Origin: an uncultured Alphaproteobacteria bacterium
Lineage (GTDB): Bacteria; Pseudomonadota; Alphaproteobacteria; HIMB59; GCA-002718135
DNA length: 64,000 nt
Assembly (NCBI GenBank): GCA_902560725.1
Contig: CACEMR010000004.1
Location: forward strand, 1 to 64,000
Direction of reading: 5' to 3'
The translations under genes and the position numbers were made by a program. This document shows, piece after piece, positions 28,290 to 38,988 of the stretch; the first letter of the stretch is position 1; every line of letters begins with the position of its first letter. The notes under the pieces were generated by a model. The model did no database searches, was not told the origin of the DNA, and was given only the letters and a program-made list of their open reading frames with translations.

Positions 28290-29918
28290 ATGGAAGTAAA
28301 TCGTGAGTCAATGGAATATGATGTAGTTATTGTTGGCGCGGGACCATCGGGTTTAGCAACTGCAATCAAAATTAAGCAATTAAATTCTGAAACAAACGTT
28401 TGTATTTTAGAGAAAGGATCGGAAGTTGGTGCTCATATATTAAGTGGAAATGTATTTGAAACTAAAGCCCTAGATGAATTAATACCTGATTGGAAAATAA
28501 AAAATGCCCCTATAAAAACAAAAGTTAAAAAAGAAAAATTTCTTTTTTTATCTAAAAAAAGCTCATTAAGTTGGCCTACTTGGCTTTTACCATCTGTTCA
28601 GAAAAATCATAATAATTACATCATTAGTTTAGCTAACTTATGTAGGTGGCTTGCTACTGAGGCTGAAAATTTGGGAGTAGAAATATTTCCAGGATTTGCA
28701 GCATCCAAAATTCTATTCTCAGATGATGATCAAGTCATCGGTATTCAAACAGGAGATATGGGTGTTGATAAAGAAGGAAACAAAAAAGAAAGTTTTGAAC
28801 CTGGTATTAATATTATGGCCAAAGTAACAGTATTTGCCGAAGGATGTAGAGGACATTTGGGAAAAGAGTTAATTAAAAAATATAATTTATCAAAAGGAAA
28901 ATCCCCACAGCAATATGGAATAGGTTTTAAAGAAATTTGGGAAGTTGAAGAAAGTCAACATGAAGAAGGTCTTGTAATGCATACAGCAGGATGGCCATTG
29001 GATAATTCAACTTACGGTGGAAGTTTTTGTTATCATGCTGATAGTAGGCAAATTTTTTTAGGATATGTAATAGGACTTGACTATAAAAATCCTTACTTAT
29101 CTCCTTATGATGAATTTCAAAAATTCAAAACTCATCCATCAATAAAGAAAATTCTTAATAATGGTAAACGAATTGCTTATGGTGCAAGAGCTTTAATTGA
29201 GGGAGGTATTCAAAGTTTACCAAAAATGTATATGCCAGGAGCTCTATTGGTAGGATGTGATGCAGGAACATTAAATATGCCAAAGATAAAAGGATCACAT
29301 ACGGCAATGAAGAGTGGAATTTTAGCTGCAGAGACAATCATCGATTATTTAAATAAATCAATTCCTCTATCATCATATGAAGAAAAATTTAAAAAATCGT
29401 GGCTTTATAATGAATTATTTACTGCAAGAAATGTTAAACCAAGTTTTAATTGGGGTTTAATAGCTGCAATAATTTTTACAGGGATAGATCAGATTATATT
29501 TAGGGGAAGACTGCCATTTACTTTAAAACATAAACACGCAGATCATGAATCATTACAATCTGCAAAAAATTCTAAACAGATTAATTATCCAAAATATGAT
29601 GGAGTGTTTACTTTTGATAAAACTAGTTCTGTATATTTAACAGGTACCAATCATGAAGCTGACCAGCCTGTTCATTTACAACTTAAAGATAAAGATCTTC
29701 CTATTAGCTATACTTTAAATGAATATGATGAACCTTCACAGAGATATTGTCCAGCTGGAGTTTATGAAGTAGATAAAACAGATCCTGAGGTACCAAAATT
29801 TATTATAAATGCTCAAAATTGTATTCATTGTAAAACATGCGACATAAAAGAACCATCGCAAAATATTACTTGGGTTGTACCAGAGGGTAGTGGAGGTCCT
29901 AATTATGCAAATATGTAA
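28290..29918 (+). CDS. ETF-ubiquinone oxidoreductase
   Basis: A 542-aa inner-membrane-associated flavoprotein that passes electrons from ETF to ubiquinone. N-terminal FAD site VVIVGAGPSGLATAIK (about 12-27). The 4Fe-4S cluster ligands are in RYCPAGVYE (Cys near 487) and NCIHCKTCDIKEP (Cys near 511, 514, 517), followed by TWVVPEGSGGPNY. An in-frame ATG nine codons in (MEYDVV) is an alternative start. Completes a dehydrogenase-ETF-quinone chain in four adjacent genes. Confidence 0.96.
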   Translation: MEVNRESMEYDVVIVGAGPSGLATAIKIKQLNSETNVCILEKGSEVGAHILSGNVFETKALDELIPDWKIKNAPIKTKVKKEKFLFLSKKSSLSWPTWLLPSVQKNHNNYIISLANLCRWLATEAENLGVEIFPGFAASKILFSDDDQVIGIQTGDMGVDKEGNKKESFEPGINIMAKVTVFAEGCRGHLGKELIKKYNLSKGKSPQQYGIGFKEIWEVEESQHEEGLVMHTAGWPLDNSTYGGSFCYHADSRQIFLGYVIGLDYKNPYLSPYDEFQKFKTHPSIKKILNNGKRIAYGARALIEGGIQSLPKMYMPGALLVGCDAGTLNMPKIKGSHTAMKSGILAAETIIDYLNKSIPLSSYEEKFKKSWLYNELFTARNVKPSFNWGLIAAIIFTGIDQIIFRGRLPFTLKHKHADHESLQSAKNSKQINYPKYDGVFTFDKTSSVYLTGTNHEADQPVHLQLKDKDLPISYTLNEYDEPSQRYCPAGVYEVDKTDPEVPKFIINAQNCIHCKTCDIKEPSQNITWVVPEGSGGPNYANM

Positions 29919-29998
29919 ATTAATTACTTAATTTCATATAGACTTTAATAAACAATAATTTTATCTAATTTCTAAATTTATTAAATTAAGAAAAAACT

Positions 29999-30832
29999 GT
30001 GAAAAAAAATAATATAGCTTTTACTTTTGCAACTGCAGAGGTGAATAGAATTGGACAATTATTCATAATGATAACAGAATTACTTACTGGAAAATTAAAG
30101 CTAAAAAAATTATATGATCAATATTTATCAGAAAACAGACCTCCAGAATATTTTTGGGATGACGCAATAACAAAACTTAAACTTACAATTATTACTAATT
30201 TTCAAGAAGGTAGTTATATACCTAAAAAAGGAAAATTAATTGTTATAGCTAATCATGCATTTGGTGTTGCTGATGGGGTATCTATATGCTCCGTTATATC
30301 AAAAGTAAGACAGGATTATAAAATGGTAACTCATAAGGTATTAAGACAAGCTGATGCGGTAAAAGATAAAATATTACCCATTGATTTTAATGAGAGTAAA
30401 GAGGCTTTATTCACCAATATAAATACAAGAAAAGAAGCAGAGACAGTCTTGCGAAATGAAGGTGTTATTGTACTTTTTCCATCGGGAAGAATTGCTACCA
30501 AAAAAAAATTAGGAAAAAATATTAAGGCAGATGATGGAGAGTGGAAACAATGGGTATCCAAATTAATTTTAAAAACAAAAAGCCCGGTATTGCCAATTTA
30601 TTTTGATGGTCAGAACAGCCAGTGGTATCACATTGCAAACAAATTAGGTCTTACTTTTAGATATTCTTTATGTATGTATGAGTTAAAAAGAAAAATTGGA
30701 GACAATATATATATGTATTTTGGTTCTTTAATATCATATGAAAACGTTGCTAAAATTGGCGATATTAAAGAAATTACCAAATATTTAAGGTCAGTTACAT
30801 ATTCTTTGGATCCACAAATTAATAATAATTAA
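29999..30832 (+). CDS. PlsC-like acyltransferase
   Basis: 277 aa, starting at GTG. The acyltransferase motifs are NHAFGVAD (NHx4D, about 82-89), the block ending in VIVLFPSGRIATKK (about 157-170), and SPVLPIYFDGQNS (about 196-208). These fit glycerolipid or hemolysin-type acyltransferases that move acyl chains to a lipid or amino-lipid acceptor. The acceptor is not known; an ornithine-lipid or lysophospholipid role is possible. An 80-base gap separates it from ETF-QO. Confidence 0.75.
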   Translation: MKKNNIAFTFATAEVNRIGQLFIMITELLTGKLKLKKLYDQYLSENRPPEYFWDDAITKLKLTIITNFQEGSYIPKKGKLIVIANHAFGVADGVSICSVISKVRQDYKMVTHKVLRQADAVKDKILPIDFNESKEALFTNINTRKEAETVLRNEGVIVLFPSGRIATKKKLGKNIKADDGEWKQWVSKLILKTKSPVLPIYFDGQNSQWYHIANKLGLTFRYSLCMYELKRKIGDNIYMYFGSLISYENVAKIGDIKEITKYLRSVTYSLDPQINNN

Positions 30833-30871
30833 ATATTTATTTTTTTTAATTGCTGTTTATAGAGATTTTTT

Positions 30872-31543
30872 ATGGTTGGATTTGTTGGCGCACAAGCAAG
30901 AAGAAGGAGGAGAAACAGAATTATATTCATTATTATAGGTATTTTAATTATTTTAATGTTTTTTTACCTTCCTTCTTTAGATTTAACAAATGAGCCAGAA
31001 GATTTACCAAACGAGATTTTACCAACTAAAAATGAAGAAATAACAAGCTTAGCTTCAGAATTAGAAGAATTAAAACTAGAAATATTTCAAAAAGAACAAA
31101 GAATAAAATTTAGAGACAATCAGATTTCAAAACTTAAAGATGAAATAAAAAAATTAAATGAAAAATTGAATATCCTTAAAATTGATTATGAAAATACTCT
31201 TGGAAATTATTCTGATTTAGAAAATAATACATCTGAACTTTCATCTGTGAATTTAAATGAAATTGAAAATTTAAATAAAAAAATTGATAATTTAAACAAA
31301 GAAGTTAAAAAATATAAGATCGATATAGATAAATTAAATACAGAAATACAAAATTCAATTTCTTCAGACCAATTTCAAGAAATCAAGATTGAAAACTCCA
31401 TATTAAAAAATGAGATTAAATTACTGAAGATGAAAGATATAGAAAATAATAAAAAATTAAATCAATTAGATGAATTATTAAAAGAGAAAGAAGTAGAAAT
31501 TGAGAAATTAATTTATTTAAAAGATCAACAACATCATGGATAA
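30872..31543 (+). CDS. Membrane-anchored coiled-coil protein
   Basis: 223 aa, unrecognised family. An Arg-rich cytoplasmic N-terminus (ARRRRRNR, about 10-17) precedes one membrane helix (about 18-37). The remainder (about 55-223) is a long Lys/Glu/Leu coiled coil, presumably periplasmic. It could be a scaffold or envelope-spanning protein, but sequence gives no specific function. It is convergent with the nuclease gene, with stops adjacent. Confidence 0.65.
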   Translation: MVGFVGAQARRRRRNRIIFIIIGILIILMFFYLPSLDLTNEPEDLPNEILPTKNEEITSLASELEELKLEIFQKEQRIKFRDNQISKLKDEIKKLNEKLNILKIDYENTLGNYSDLENNTSELSSVNLNEIENLNKKIDNLNKEVKKYKIDIDKLNTEIQNSISSDQFQEIKIENSILKNEIKLLKMKDIENNKKLNQLDELLKEKEVEIEKLIYLKDQQHHG

Positions 31544-32023
31544 TTATTTATTTTTTTTCCTAAATAAATAAGGTTCTTCAAATTCCCCAATCCAAATACC
31601 AACTTTTTTTGATTTAGCAATTTCTTCTTCTTTGATATAATCTAGGGAATAATATTTATAGGCTATTGCCCAGCCGTGAACAACCATTTCACTGTTTATA
31701 TCTATATTATTTATATAACATACTCCAATGTATCTGTTGTACCTATCTTCTCCATTTGTATCACATTTAATTCGATTATTTCCTATTAGTTCTCTCAAAA
31801 ATCTAGTAGATTCCAAACCACAACTCCATTTTTTACCGTCTTTTGTGCATCTTTGTTTTGTTTCTGGAGCATCTATTGCATGTAATCTAATTTTATTATT
31901 ATCAATATGAATAGTGTCACCATCAATAATTTTTGCTTTTCCATATATAGTTTTTCCATATGCTTGATTAAGACAAAATACTAAAATAAAAAAAGTACTA
32001 AATATTAAGTATCTTGCAACCAT
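31544..32023 (-). CDS. Secreted thermonuclease-like nuclease
   Basis: 159 aa with a signal peptide (about 1-23). The SNase fold motifs are IDGDTIHI (about 33-40), RLHAIDAPETKQ (about 46-57, with the catalytic Arg) and EDRYNRYIGVCY (about 92-103). It probably cuts nucleic acid in the periplasm or medium, perhaps for nutrient scavenging. The start lies 26 bases inside soxG, so it is probably the last gene of the sox operon, which is functionally unrelated. Confidence 0.88.
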   Translation of the reverse strand: MVARYLIFSTFFILVFCLNQAYGKTIYGKAKIIDGDTIHIDNNKIRLHAIDAPETKQRCTKDGKKWSCGLESTRFLRELIGNNRIKCDTNGEDRYNRYIGVCYINNIDINSEMVVHGWAIAYKYYSLDYIKEEEIAKSKKVGIWIGEFEEPYLFRKKNK

Positions 32024-32573
32024 CTATTAATAACTCATAAACATATTTTGCATGAGATCTATTTAAATGTATATCTATTGATATAGTTTCGTTGTTACTA
32101 TTATTTCTAATAAGAAGTATAGGTATTTTAATAAAAATTGTTTGGGCAACGTTATAATTTGTTTTTAATACCTCTTCTAAGTTTATAACTAGATATTTAG
32201 ATAGTAGAGTAAAAACATGATCACCTTCTAATCTTAATACAGTTCTGTTATATGATACATCTGTAATAGCAGTTTTTTGTGGATTTAGAGTTGATTTCAA
32301 AAGTGTTAAAACTTTTTTAGTCTCAGCTTTCGGAGTTTCTATCAACCATTCGTTAGGACTTAACCAAATTATGCTAATATTATTGTTTGATACTCTTACG
32401 TTAGGTTCAATGGGTAATACAAGATCTAAAACTGATCCTACATTTTTCATGAATTCTTTATCACCACTCTTTCCTCTAAGATTAATTTTTCCTAAAAGAT
32501 TTCTCTCTTGAATTGAGATACCATTTAAATTTTCATTACTAATTTTAAGTACAGGAGATGGATTTAAATTCAT
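31998..32573 (-). CDS. soxG: Sarcosine oxidase gamma subunit
   Basis: 191 aa. It has the SoxG features: a short GcvT-like fold with WLSPNEWLIE (about 69-78), VSYNRTVLRLEG (about 101-112) and HLNRSHAKYVYELL near the C-terminus. It is the smallest folate-fold subunit of heterotetrameric sarcosine oxidase. It overlaps soxA by four bases. Confidence 0.85.
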   Translation of the reverse strand: MNLNPSPVLKISNENLNGISIQERNLLGKINLRGKSGDKEFMKNVGSVLDLVLPIEPNVRVSNNNISIIWLSPNEWLIETPKAETKKVLTLLKSTLNPQKTAITDVSYNRTVLRLEGDHVFTLLSKYLVINLEEVLKTNYNVAQTIFIKIPILLIRNNSNNETISIDIHLNRSHAKYVYELLIDGCKILNI

Positions 32574-35566
32574 TGATTAATTCTCTTGTTCTCTGGATCA
32601 ATAAATACAGGATCTGTAATTTCCACTTCAATTGTTTCATTTTCCATAGGTGCAAAAAGTTTTTCACCTTTTTTTTCTAATCCACCTTTTATTAATGCAA
32701 GAGCAAATGAGCTATTTAAATTAGGTGAATAATAGCTTGATGTAACATGACCAACCATTTTCATTGGAAGTGTTGTAATTGTTTCAACTAATTGCGCTCC
32801 CTCTTCTAAAACTTTTTTTGGATCCTTGGTTTTTAACCCAACTAATTGTTTTCTATCTTTCTTTATCGTATCACTTCTATTTAGGGCTCTTTTTCCAACA
32901 AAATCATATTTTTTCTTACTAACAATCCAGTCCATATCTAAATCTATTGGTGTAACTGATCCATCAGTTTCCTGACCTACGATAATGAAACCTTTTTCAG
33001 CACGTAAAACATGCATAGCCTCAGTACCATAAGGAGTAATATTAAATTCATTTCCTTTATCAATACAAATATCCCATAAATATTTAGCATATCCAGATGG
33101 TACATTTATTTCATAACATAACTCTCCAGTAAAACTAATCCTCATAACCCTGCAATCAACACCACATAAATTAATATTTTTAAAACTCATGTGAGGAAAA
33201 TTATCTTTTGAAAAATCATATTCTGAATTTAATTTTTCCATTAATTTTCTTGAATTAGGACCATTTAAGCTTATTGTACCGTATTGCTCAGTCACAGATG
33301 TTAAGTACACTTCAAGCTCAGGCCATTCAGTTTGTAACCAATCTTCAAGTTTAGACATTACTGAAGCAGCGTTTCCAGTTGTTGTTGACATAAGATAATG
33401 ATACTCACCAAGTCTAGTAGTAACACCATCATCAATAACCATACCATCATCACCTAACATAACTCCATATCTACATTTACCTATTTCTAATTTTGACCAA
33501 GCATTTGTATAAATTCTGTTTAAAAATTCACTTACATCTCTTCCTTGAATATCTATTTTTCCTAAAGTTGACGCATCTAAAATACCAAGACTGTCTCTAG
33601 TTGCTTTAACTTCTCTATTTAATGCTGAAGAGAAGTTTTCTTTATCTTTTGGATAGTACCATGCACGTTTCCATTGTCCTACATCTTCAAATAGAGCTCT
33701 ATTTTCTATATGCCATTCATGCATAGGGGTGGTTCTTTCTAGATCAAAAAATTCTTTTACATGCCTTCCTGCAAGTGCTCCAAAAGTAACTGGTGTATAA
33801 GGCAAACGAAATGTTGTTGTTCCAAGTTCAGAAATATTTGTATTTGATAGCTCAGATATAATACCAAGAGCATTTACATTACTTGTCTTACCTTGATCTG
33901 TTGCCATTCCTGTAGTTGTGTAACGTTTTACATGTTCAATTGATTGAAATCCTTCTTTTAATGCTAATTTAATATCTTTGGCAGTAACGTCATTTTGAAA
34001 ATCAACAAACATTTTTGTTTTAGAAATCTTTTTCTTTGAAGTAATCCATATATTTTGATGATTACCATTTAAAATTTCACTCGTTTTATAATCTATTACT
34101 TCTGACAGTTTATTTTCTTTAAGATTTAAAAAATTAGTTACCTTTGAAGGAAGTGAGTCTAAAATTTTATGTAGATCATAATCCCCGTTACAACTTCCTA
34201 AACACAATGTTTTTTGGAATGATTCTTCAGGAACAAAACTTCCATCAAATTCTCTATATTTTAATCTTCCTTTTGATTGCGTAAATAAATGAACTGTTGG
34301 AGTCCAACCGCCTGAAACACAAATAGTATCGCATTTTATGGTAATAGATGATTTATTTTCATCTAAATTATTAATAGATAATTTTTTTAATTGAACTTCT
34401 TTAACTCGTAATCTTCCGAATGTATTACTAATTTCATATCCATTTAAAATAGTTATACCAAGTTCTCTAGCTTTTTTAGGAAAATGACCATTGGTTTCAT
34501 TTCTAATGTCAACAATAGCTTGTACATTTGCCCCTTTTTGTAAGTAGTTTATTGCAGTTTCATAAGCACTATCATTGTTCGTAAAGAATAATAAATTTTT
34601 ACCAACAGCTACCCCATATTTATTTAAATATTTGCGTGCACTGTTAGCTAGCATAATACCAGGTCTATCGTTATTATTAAATATTATAGGTCTTTCAATA
34701 GCTCCAGTTGCTAATACAACTTTTTTAGATCTAATTTTCCAAATTCTTTGTCTAATGTTATGTGTTTTAGTTAGACCTTTTTCCGGCTCCAAATCTTGAA
34801 TAGCAAGTAACAAATTATAATGAAAATAAGCAAAGCATGTTGTATTTGAAATGATTTTTACATTTGAATAACTTTTCAAATTATTTACAATATTATTTTT
34901 CCAATCATTAATTGGGATATTGTTTATTTTTATATTATCTGAAGAGCTAGATAAAATTTCTCCACCAAATTCATTTTCTTGTTCAATTAATAATACTTTT
35001 AAATTATTTTTAGCTGCAATTTCAGCAGTATAAAGACCGCTGACCCCACTTCCAACAACTAACAAATCACAATGATAATGAAAGTGTTCGTATTTGTGTG
35101 GATCATCTTTTTTAGGAGATTTTCCTAATCCTGCAGCTTGTCTTATAAAAAATTCATATGTTTTCCAAAATTTTGGAGGCCACATAAATGTTTTATAGTA
35201 AAAACCAGCCGGAAAGAATGGTGACAATAGATCATTTACAGCACCAAAATCAAAATTTACTGAAGGCCAATTATTTTGAGAGAAAGCCTTTAAACCATCA
35301 TAGAGTTGAATTTCAGTTACACGTCTATTTGGTTCAGTATACTCTTTAGTTTCTAATTGAACTATTCCGTTTGACTCTTCACTTCCAGCACTAATAATTC
35401 CTCTTGGACGATGATATTTGAAACTTCTGCCTACTAAGTGGATATTATTAGCTAATAGAGCTGATGCTAATGTATCCCCTTCGTATCCTCTATATTTTTT
35501 TCCATCAAAATAAAAATTTATAATTTTATTATTTTCGATATTTTGATTATTTTGTGAACGATTCAT
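32570..35566 (-). CDS. soxA: Sarcosine oxidase alpha subunit
   Basis: A 998-aa subunit. It has an N-terminal ferredoxin-like domain (FYFDGKKYRGYEGDTLASALLANN, about 18-41, and GRSFKYHRPRGI), a NAD-binding Rossmann fold (LLVVGSGVSGLYTAEIA, about 168-184) and a C-terminal GcvT-type THF domain (about 610-990, with FTGELCYEINVPSGYA and MHVLRAEKGFIIVGQE). It accepts the methylene from sarcosine onto THF. Length (about 1000) is normal. The soxBDAG order is complete. Confidence 0.96.
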   Translation of the reverse strand: MNRSQNNQNIENNKIINFYFDGKKYRGYEGDTLASALLANNIHLVGRSFKYHRPRGIISAGSEESNGIVQLETKEYTEPNRRVTEIQLYDGLKAFSQNNWPSVNFDFGAVNDLLSPFFPAGFYYKTFMWPPKFWKTYEFFIRQAAGLGKSPKKDDPHKYEHFHYHCDLLVVGSGVSGLYTAEIAAKNNLKVLLIEQENEFGGEILSSSSDNIKINNIPINDWKNNIVNNLKSYSNVKIISNTTCFAYFHYNLLLAIQDLEPEKGLTKTHNIRQRIWKIRSKKVVLATGAIERPIIFNNNDRPGIMLANSARKYLNKYGVAVGKNLLFFTNNDSAYETAINYLQKGANVQAIVDIRNETNGHFPKKARELGITILNGYEISNTFGRLRVKEVQLKKLSINNLDENKSSITIKCDTICVSGGWTPTVHLFTQSKGRLKYREFDGSFVPEESFQKTLCLGSCNGDYDLHKILDSLPSKVTNFLNLKENKLSEVIDYKTSEILNGNHQNIWITSKKKISKTKMFVDFQNDVTAKDIKLALKEGFQSIEHVKRYTTTGMATDQGKTSNVNALGIISELSNTNISELGTTTFRLPYTPVTFGALAGRHVKEFFDLERTTPMHEWHIENRALFEDVGQWKRAWYYPKDKENFSSALNREVKATRDSLGILDASTLGKIDIQGRDVSEFLNRIYTNAWSKLEIGKCRYGVMLGDDGMVIDDGVTTRLGEYHYLMSTTTGNAASVMSKLEDWLQTEWPELEVYLTSVTEQYGTISLNGPNSRKLMEKLNSEYDFSKDNFPHMSFKNINLCGVDCRVMRISFTGELCYEINVPSGYAKYLWDICIDKGNEFNITPYGTEAMHVLRAEKGFIIVGQETDGSVTPIDLDMDWIVSKKKYDFVGKRALNRSDTIKKDRKQLVGLKTKDPKKVLEEGAQLVETITTLPMKMVGHVTSSYYSPNLNSSFALALIKGGLEKKGEKLFAPMENETIEVEITDPVFIDPENKRINQ

Positions 35567-35576
35567 AAAATATTAA

Positions 35577-35927
35577 TTACTTTTTTTTTGAAGTTGATAT
35601 ATTTCCAGAACCTATACTTGGTTCTCCTGATGGAGTAATAGGAACGTTTGCATTTAATTCAGGTGGCTGGTCTCCCATTTTATAAACTGCTAGAATTTCA
35701 TCAGTTGCAGTGTTTCTGGCTAAGTTAAACCATTGTCTACATCCAAAGATATGATTCCATCTTTCATAGTGGAGACCTTTATCATTTTTTCTAAGAAATA
35801 AATATTCTGCCCATTGATCATCGGTTAAATCAGGAGGGTTTTTAGGTCTAGCTATATGAGCTTCACCTCCACATGAGAATTCTGCTTGATCCCTTTCACC
35901 GCAATAAGGACAATTAATAAGAAACAT
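35577..35927 (-). CDS. soxD: Sarcosine oxidase delta subunit
   Basis: 116 aa. Zinc ligands are visible as INCPYCGERDQAEF (two Cys near residues 5 and 8) and the HIFGCRQWFN segment (His and Cys near 59-63). It is the small zinc-binding subunit of the heterotetramer. The C-terminal 25 residues are Pro/Ser-rich and variable. Confidence 0.94.
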   Translation of the reverse strand: MFLINCPYCGERDQAEFSCGGEAHIARPKNPPDLTDDQWAEYLFLRKNDKGLHYERWNHIFGCRQWFNLARNTATDEILAVYKMGDQPPELNANVPITPSGEPSIGSGNISTSKKK

Positions 35928-35930
35928 GTA

Positions 35931-37190
35931 TTAGTGAGCTACGGCAGCAGCGCCATGTTCATCAACTAATTCACCACTTGAAAATCTGTTAATATTAAAA
36001 GGAGCATTTAATTCATGAGCATTATCATTTGCTATTGTATGAGCAAATACCCATCCAGAACCTGGTGTAGCTTTAAAGCCTCCTGTACCCCAACCACAAT
36101 TAAAATATAAACCGTTAATATGAGTTTTACTTATAATCGGACTTGCATCAGGACATATATCTACAATTCCACCCCAATGACGAAGCATTTTCATTCTTGA
36201 AAAAATAGGAAATAATTCAACAATAGCCATTAGTGTATCTTCAACGATATTAAAACCTCCACGTTGTGTATAAGAGGTATATCCATCTGTACCTGCTCCA
36301 ATTACTAATTCGCCTTTATCAGATTGCGATACATATGCGTGTATAGTATTAGACATTACCACAGTATCAATTATAGGTTTTACAGGCTCAGAAACTAGAG
36401 CTTGAAGAGGCTTACTTTCAAGCGGTAATTTTATTCCTGCCATATTCGCAATTACACTAGTATGTCCAGCAGCTGCAACACCAACCTTACTAGAATTAAT
36501 TGTACCTTTTGTTGTTTCTAAACCAGTTATATTTCCATTTTTAATATTAATACCTGTTACTTCGCAATTTTGAATAATATCAACACCCATTTCATCAGCA
36601 CCTCTAGCATATCCCCAGGCAACAGCATCATGTCTTGCAGTTCCTGCTCTTCGCTGAAGTGTTGCTCCAAGCACGGGGTACCTAATATTAGGTGAAGTAT
36701 TTATAATAGGACAAAACTCTTTTACCTTTTTTGTGTCAAGCCATTCACAATCTATATCATTTAGTCTATTAGCATGCCAACGTCTTTTAAGTTCTCTGAC
36801 ATCATGAAGATTATGTGCTACATTCAATACACCTCTTTGTGAAAACATAACATTATAGTTTAACTCTTGAGACATTCCCTCCCAAAGTTTTAATGCATGT
36901 TCATATAATGCTGCACTTTGATCCCATAAATAATTTGATCTTATTATGGTAGTATTTCTCCCGGTATTTCCTCCACCGATCCAACCCTTTTCAATAACTG
37001 CTATATTTTTAATTCCATGATTTTTTGCTAAGTAGTAAGCAGTTGTTAGACCATGTCCTCCTCCACCAACTATTATTGCATCATAATTTTTTTTTGGCTC
37101 AGGACTTTTCCATGTTTTTTGCCAATTTTCGTGATGCGTAAGTGCATTTTTAGCAATTGAAAAGAATGAATATCTATTTTTGTGCGCCAT
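35931..37190 (-). CDS. soxB: Sarcosine oxidase beta subunit
   Basis: 419 aa. The FAD fold has [20 protein letters not shown] (about 40-59), and [11 protein letters not shown] carries the His expected to bind FMN covalently (near residue 186). The [15 protein letters not shown] (about 375-389) end is typical. It oxidises sarcosine to glycine; with SoxA it yields 5,10-methylene-THF and hydrogen peroxide. It lies 20 bases downstream of fhs. Confidence 0.96.
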   Translation of the reverse strand: MAHKNRYSFFSIAKNALTHHENWQKTWKSPEPKKNYDAIIVGGGGHGLTTAYYLAKNHGIKNIAVIEKGWIGGGNTGRNTTIIRSNYLWDQSAALYEHALKLWEGMSQELNYNVMFSQRGVLNVAHNLHDVRELKRRWHANRLNDIDCEWLDTKKVKEFCPIINTSPNIRYPVLGATLQRRAGTARHDAVAWGYARGADEMGVDIIQNCEVTGINIKNGNITGLETTKGTINSSKVGVAAAGHTSVIANMAGIKLPLESKPLQALVSEPVKPIIDTVVMSNTIHAYVSQSDKGELVIGAGTDGYTSYTQRGGFNIVEDTLMAIVELFPIFSRMKMLRHWGGIVDICPDASPIISKTHINGLYFNCGWGTGGFKATPGSGWVFAHTIANDNAHELNAPFNINRFSSGELVDEHGAAAVAH

Positions 37191-37210
37191 TTAATTTATA
37201 TATAGCAGTT

Positions 37211-38884
37211 TTAAAAAAGACCTTCAATTTCTCCTTTTGTATTTAGTTTAATCGAATTTGCCGCAGGAACACTTGGTAAGCCTGGCATTGTCATTATATC
37301 TCCGCATATAACTACGATAAATTCTGCACCTGAAGATAATCTTACTTCTCTTACGGGAAGGACATGCCCAGTTGGTGCTCCTTTTAAATTTGGATCAGTT
37401 GAAAAGCTATATTGTGTTTTTGCAATACAAACAGGAAGTTTGCCATAACCCTCGGACTCAAAATCTTTAAGTTGTTGTCGGACTTTTGTATCAGCAACAA
37501 CTTCACTTGCATTATATATTTCTAAACCTATTTTTTCTATTTTTTTGAATAAAGGTAAATCATCTTCATATAAAAATTTGAAAGTATTTTTATTTTCTTC
37601 ACAAATTTCTACAACATTTTGCGCAAGTTCAGTAGTACCCTTTCCACCATCTGACCAGTGAGTACACATCGAAGCTTTTACACCTTGTGTTTTGCAGAAA
37701 TCAAGAACTGCATCGACTTCCTTTTGTGAGTCAGTAATAAAATGATTAATTGCAACTGTAACTGGTAATCCAAATTTACGTACATTATTTATGTGCCTTT
37801 CTAAATTTACCAGCCCATTTTTTAATGCCGTTACATTTTCATTTTTTAAATCTTCTTTTGAAACATTACCATGCATTTTTAAAGCTCTTATAGTAGCAAC
37901 TAACACAACACAATCAGGTCTTAAATTTGATTTTCTACATTTTATATCTAAAAATTTTTCAGCACCAAGGTCAGCACCAAAACCAGCTTCAGTAACTACG
38001 TAATCACTTAATTTTAAACTTGCTTTTGTTGCTATTACAGAATTACATCCATGTGCAATGTTAGCAAAAGGCCCTCCATGAATAATTGCTGGATTATTTT
38101 CAAGAGTTTGAGTTATATTTGGTCTAATTGCATCTTTAAGTAAAACTGTCATTGGTCCTTGGGCATTAAGATCTTTTGCATAAATTGATTTTTTATCTCT
38201 CGTGTATGCAATAGTTATGTTACCAATTCTTTCTTCAAGATCTTGAAGATTTTTTGCAAGGCAGAATATAGCCATAATTTCAGATGCTACTGTAATATCA
38301 AATCCATCTTGTCTTGGATAACCATTAGCAACCCCACCTAAATCAACAACTATAGACCTTAGCGATCTATCATTCATATCCATTACTCTTTTCCAAACAA
38401 CTCTTCTTATATCTATATTTAATTTATTGCCCCAATATATGTGGTTATCAATTAATGCTGATAATAGATTATGCGCTGAAGTAATCGCATGAAAATCACC
38501 GGTAAAGTGTAAATTTATTTGTTCCATAGGAACTACTTGTGCATACCCACCTCCTGCTGCACCACCTTTCATTCCAAACGATGGACCCAAGCTAGGCTCT
38601 CTTAGGCAAACTATCGATTTTTTACCTATTTTATTTAAACCGTCACTTAGTCCAACAGATGTAGTTGTCTTACCTTCACCTGCTGGAGTTGGAGTTATAG
38701 CTGTAACTAAGACCAATTTACCATCTGTTTTATTTTTTAATTTATCAATGTATTCCAAATTTAATTTTGCTATATGTCTACCCATTGGGCTGAAAGCTTC
38801 TGGCGTATCTGGTACTCCTATCTTTTCAAGAATTTCACTTATAGGGTGCATCTTAGCTTTTCTTGCTATTTCAATATCTGACAT
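37211..38884 (-). CDS. fhs: Formate-tetrahydrofolate ligase
   Basis: 557 aa, normal length. It interconverts formate, THF and ATP with 10-formyl-THF. The ATP loop [20 protein letters not shown] (about 65-84) and the [23 protein letters not shown] block (about 121-143) are intact. An AAGGAG ribosome site precedes the ATG. As the gene before soxBDAG, it can turn folate-bound C1 from sarcosine into formate with ATP gain, or feed biosynthesis. Confidence 0.97.
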   Translation of the reverse strand: MSDIEIARKAKMHPISEILEKIGVPDTPEAFSPMGRHIAKLNLEYIDKLKNKTDGKLVLVTAITPTPAGEGKTTTSVGLSDGLNKIGKKSIVCLREPSLGPSFGMKGGAAGGGYAQVVPMEQINLHFTGDFHAITSAHNLLSALIDNHIYWGNKLNIDIRRVVWKRVMDMNDRSLRSIVVDLGGVANGYPRQDGFDITVASEIMAIFCLAKNLQDLEERIGNITIAYTRDKKSIYAKDLNAQGPMTVLLKDAIRPNITQTLENNPAIIHGGPFANIAHGCNSVIATKASLKLSDYVVTEAGFGADLGAEKFLDIKCRKSNLRPDCVVLVATIRALKMHGNVSKEDLKNENVTALKNGLVNLERHINNVRKFGLPVTVAINHFITDSQKEVDAVLDFCKTQGVKASMCTHWSDGGKGTTELAQNVVEICEENKNTFKFLYEDDLPLFKKIEKIGLEIYNASEVVADTKVRQQLKDFESEGYGKLPVCIAKTQYSFSTDPNLKGAPTGHVLPVREVRLSSGAEFIVVICGDIMTMPGLPSVPAANSIKLNTKGEIEGLF

Positions 38885-38988
38885 ATAACTCCTTAATAAT
38901 TAGTTAATGTTCTTATAGATCATGTGTCAACTGAAACAACTTATGTTTCATTATTTGAAATAAAAAAATGTGAAGAATTTTTACAATT

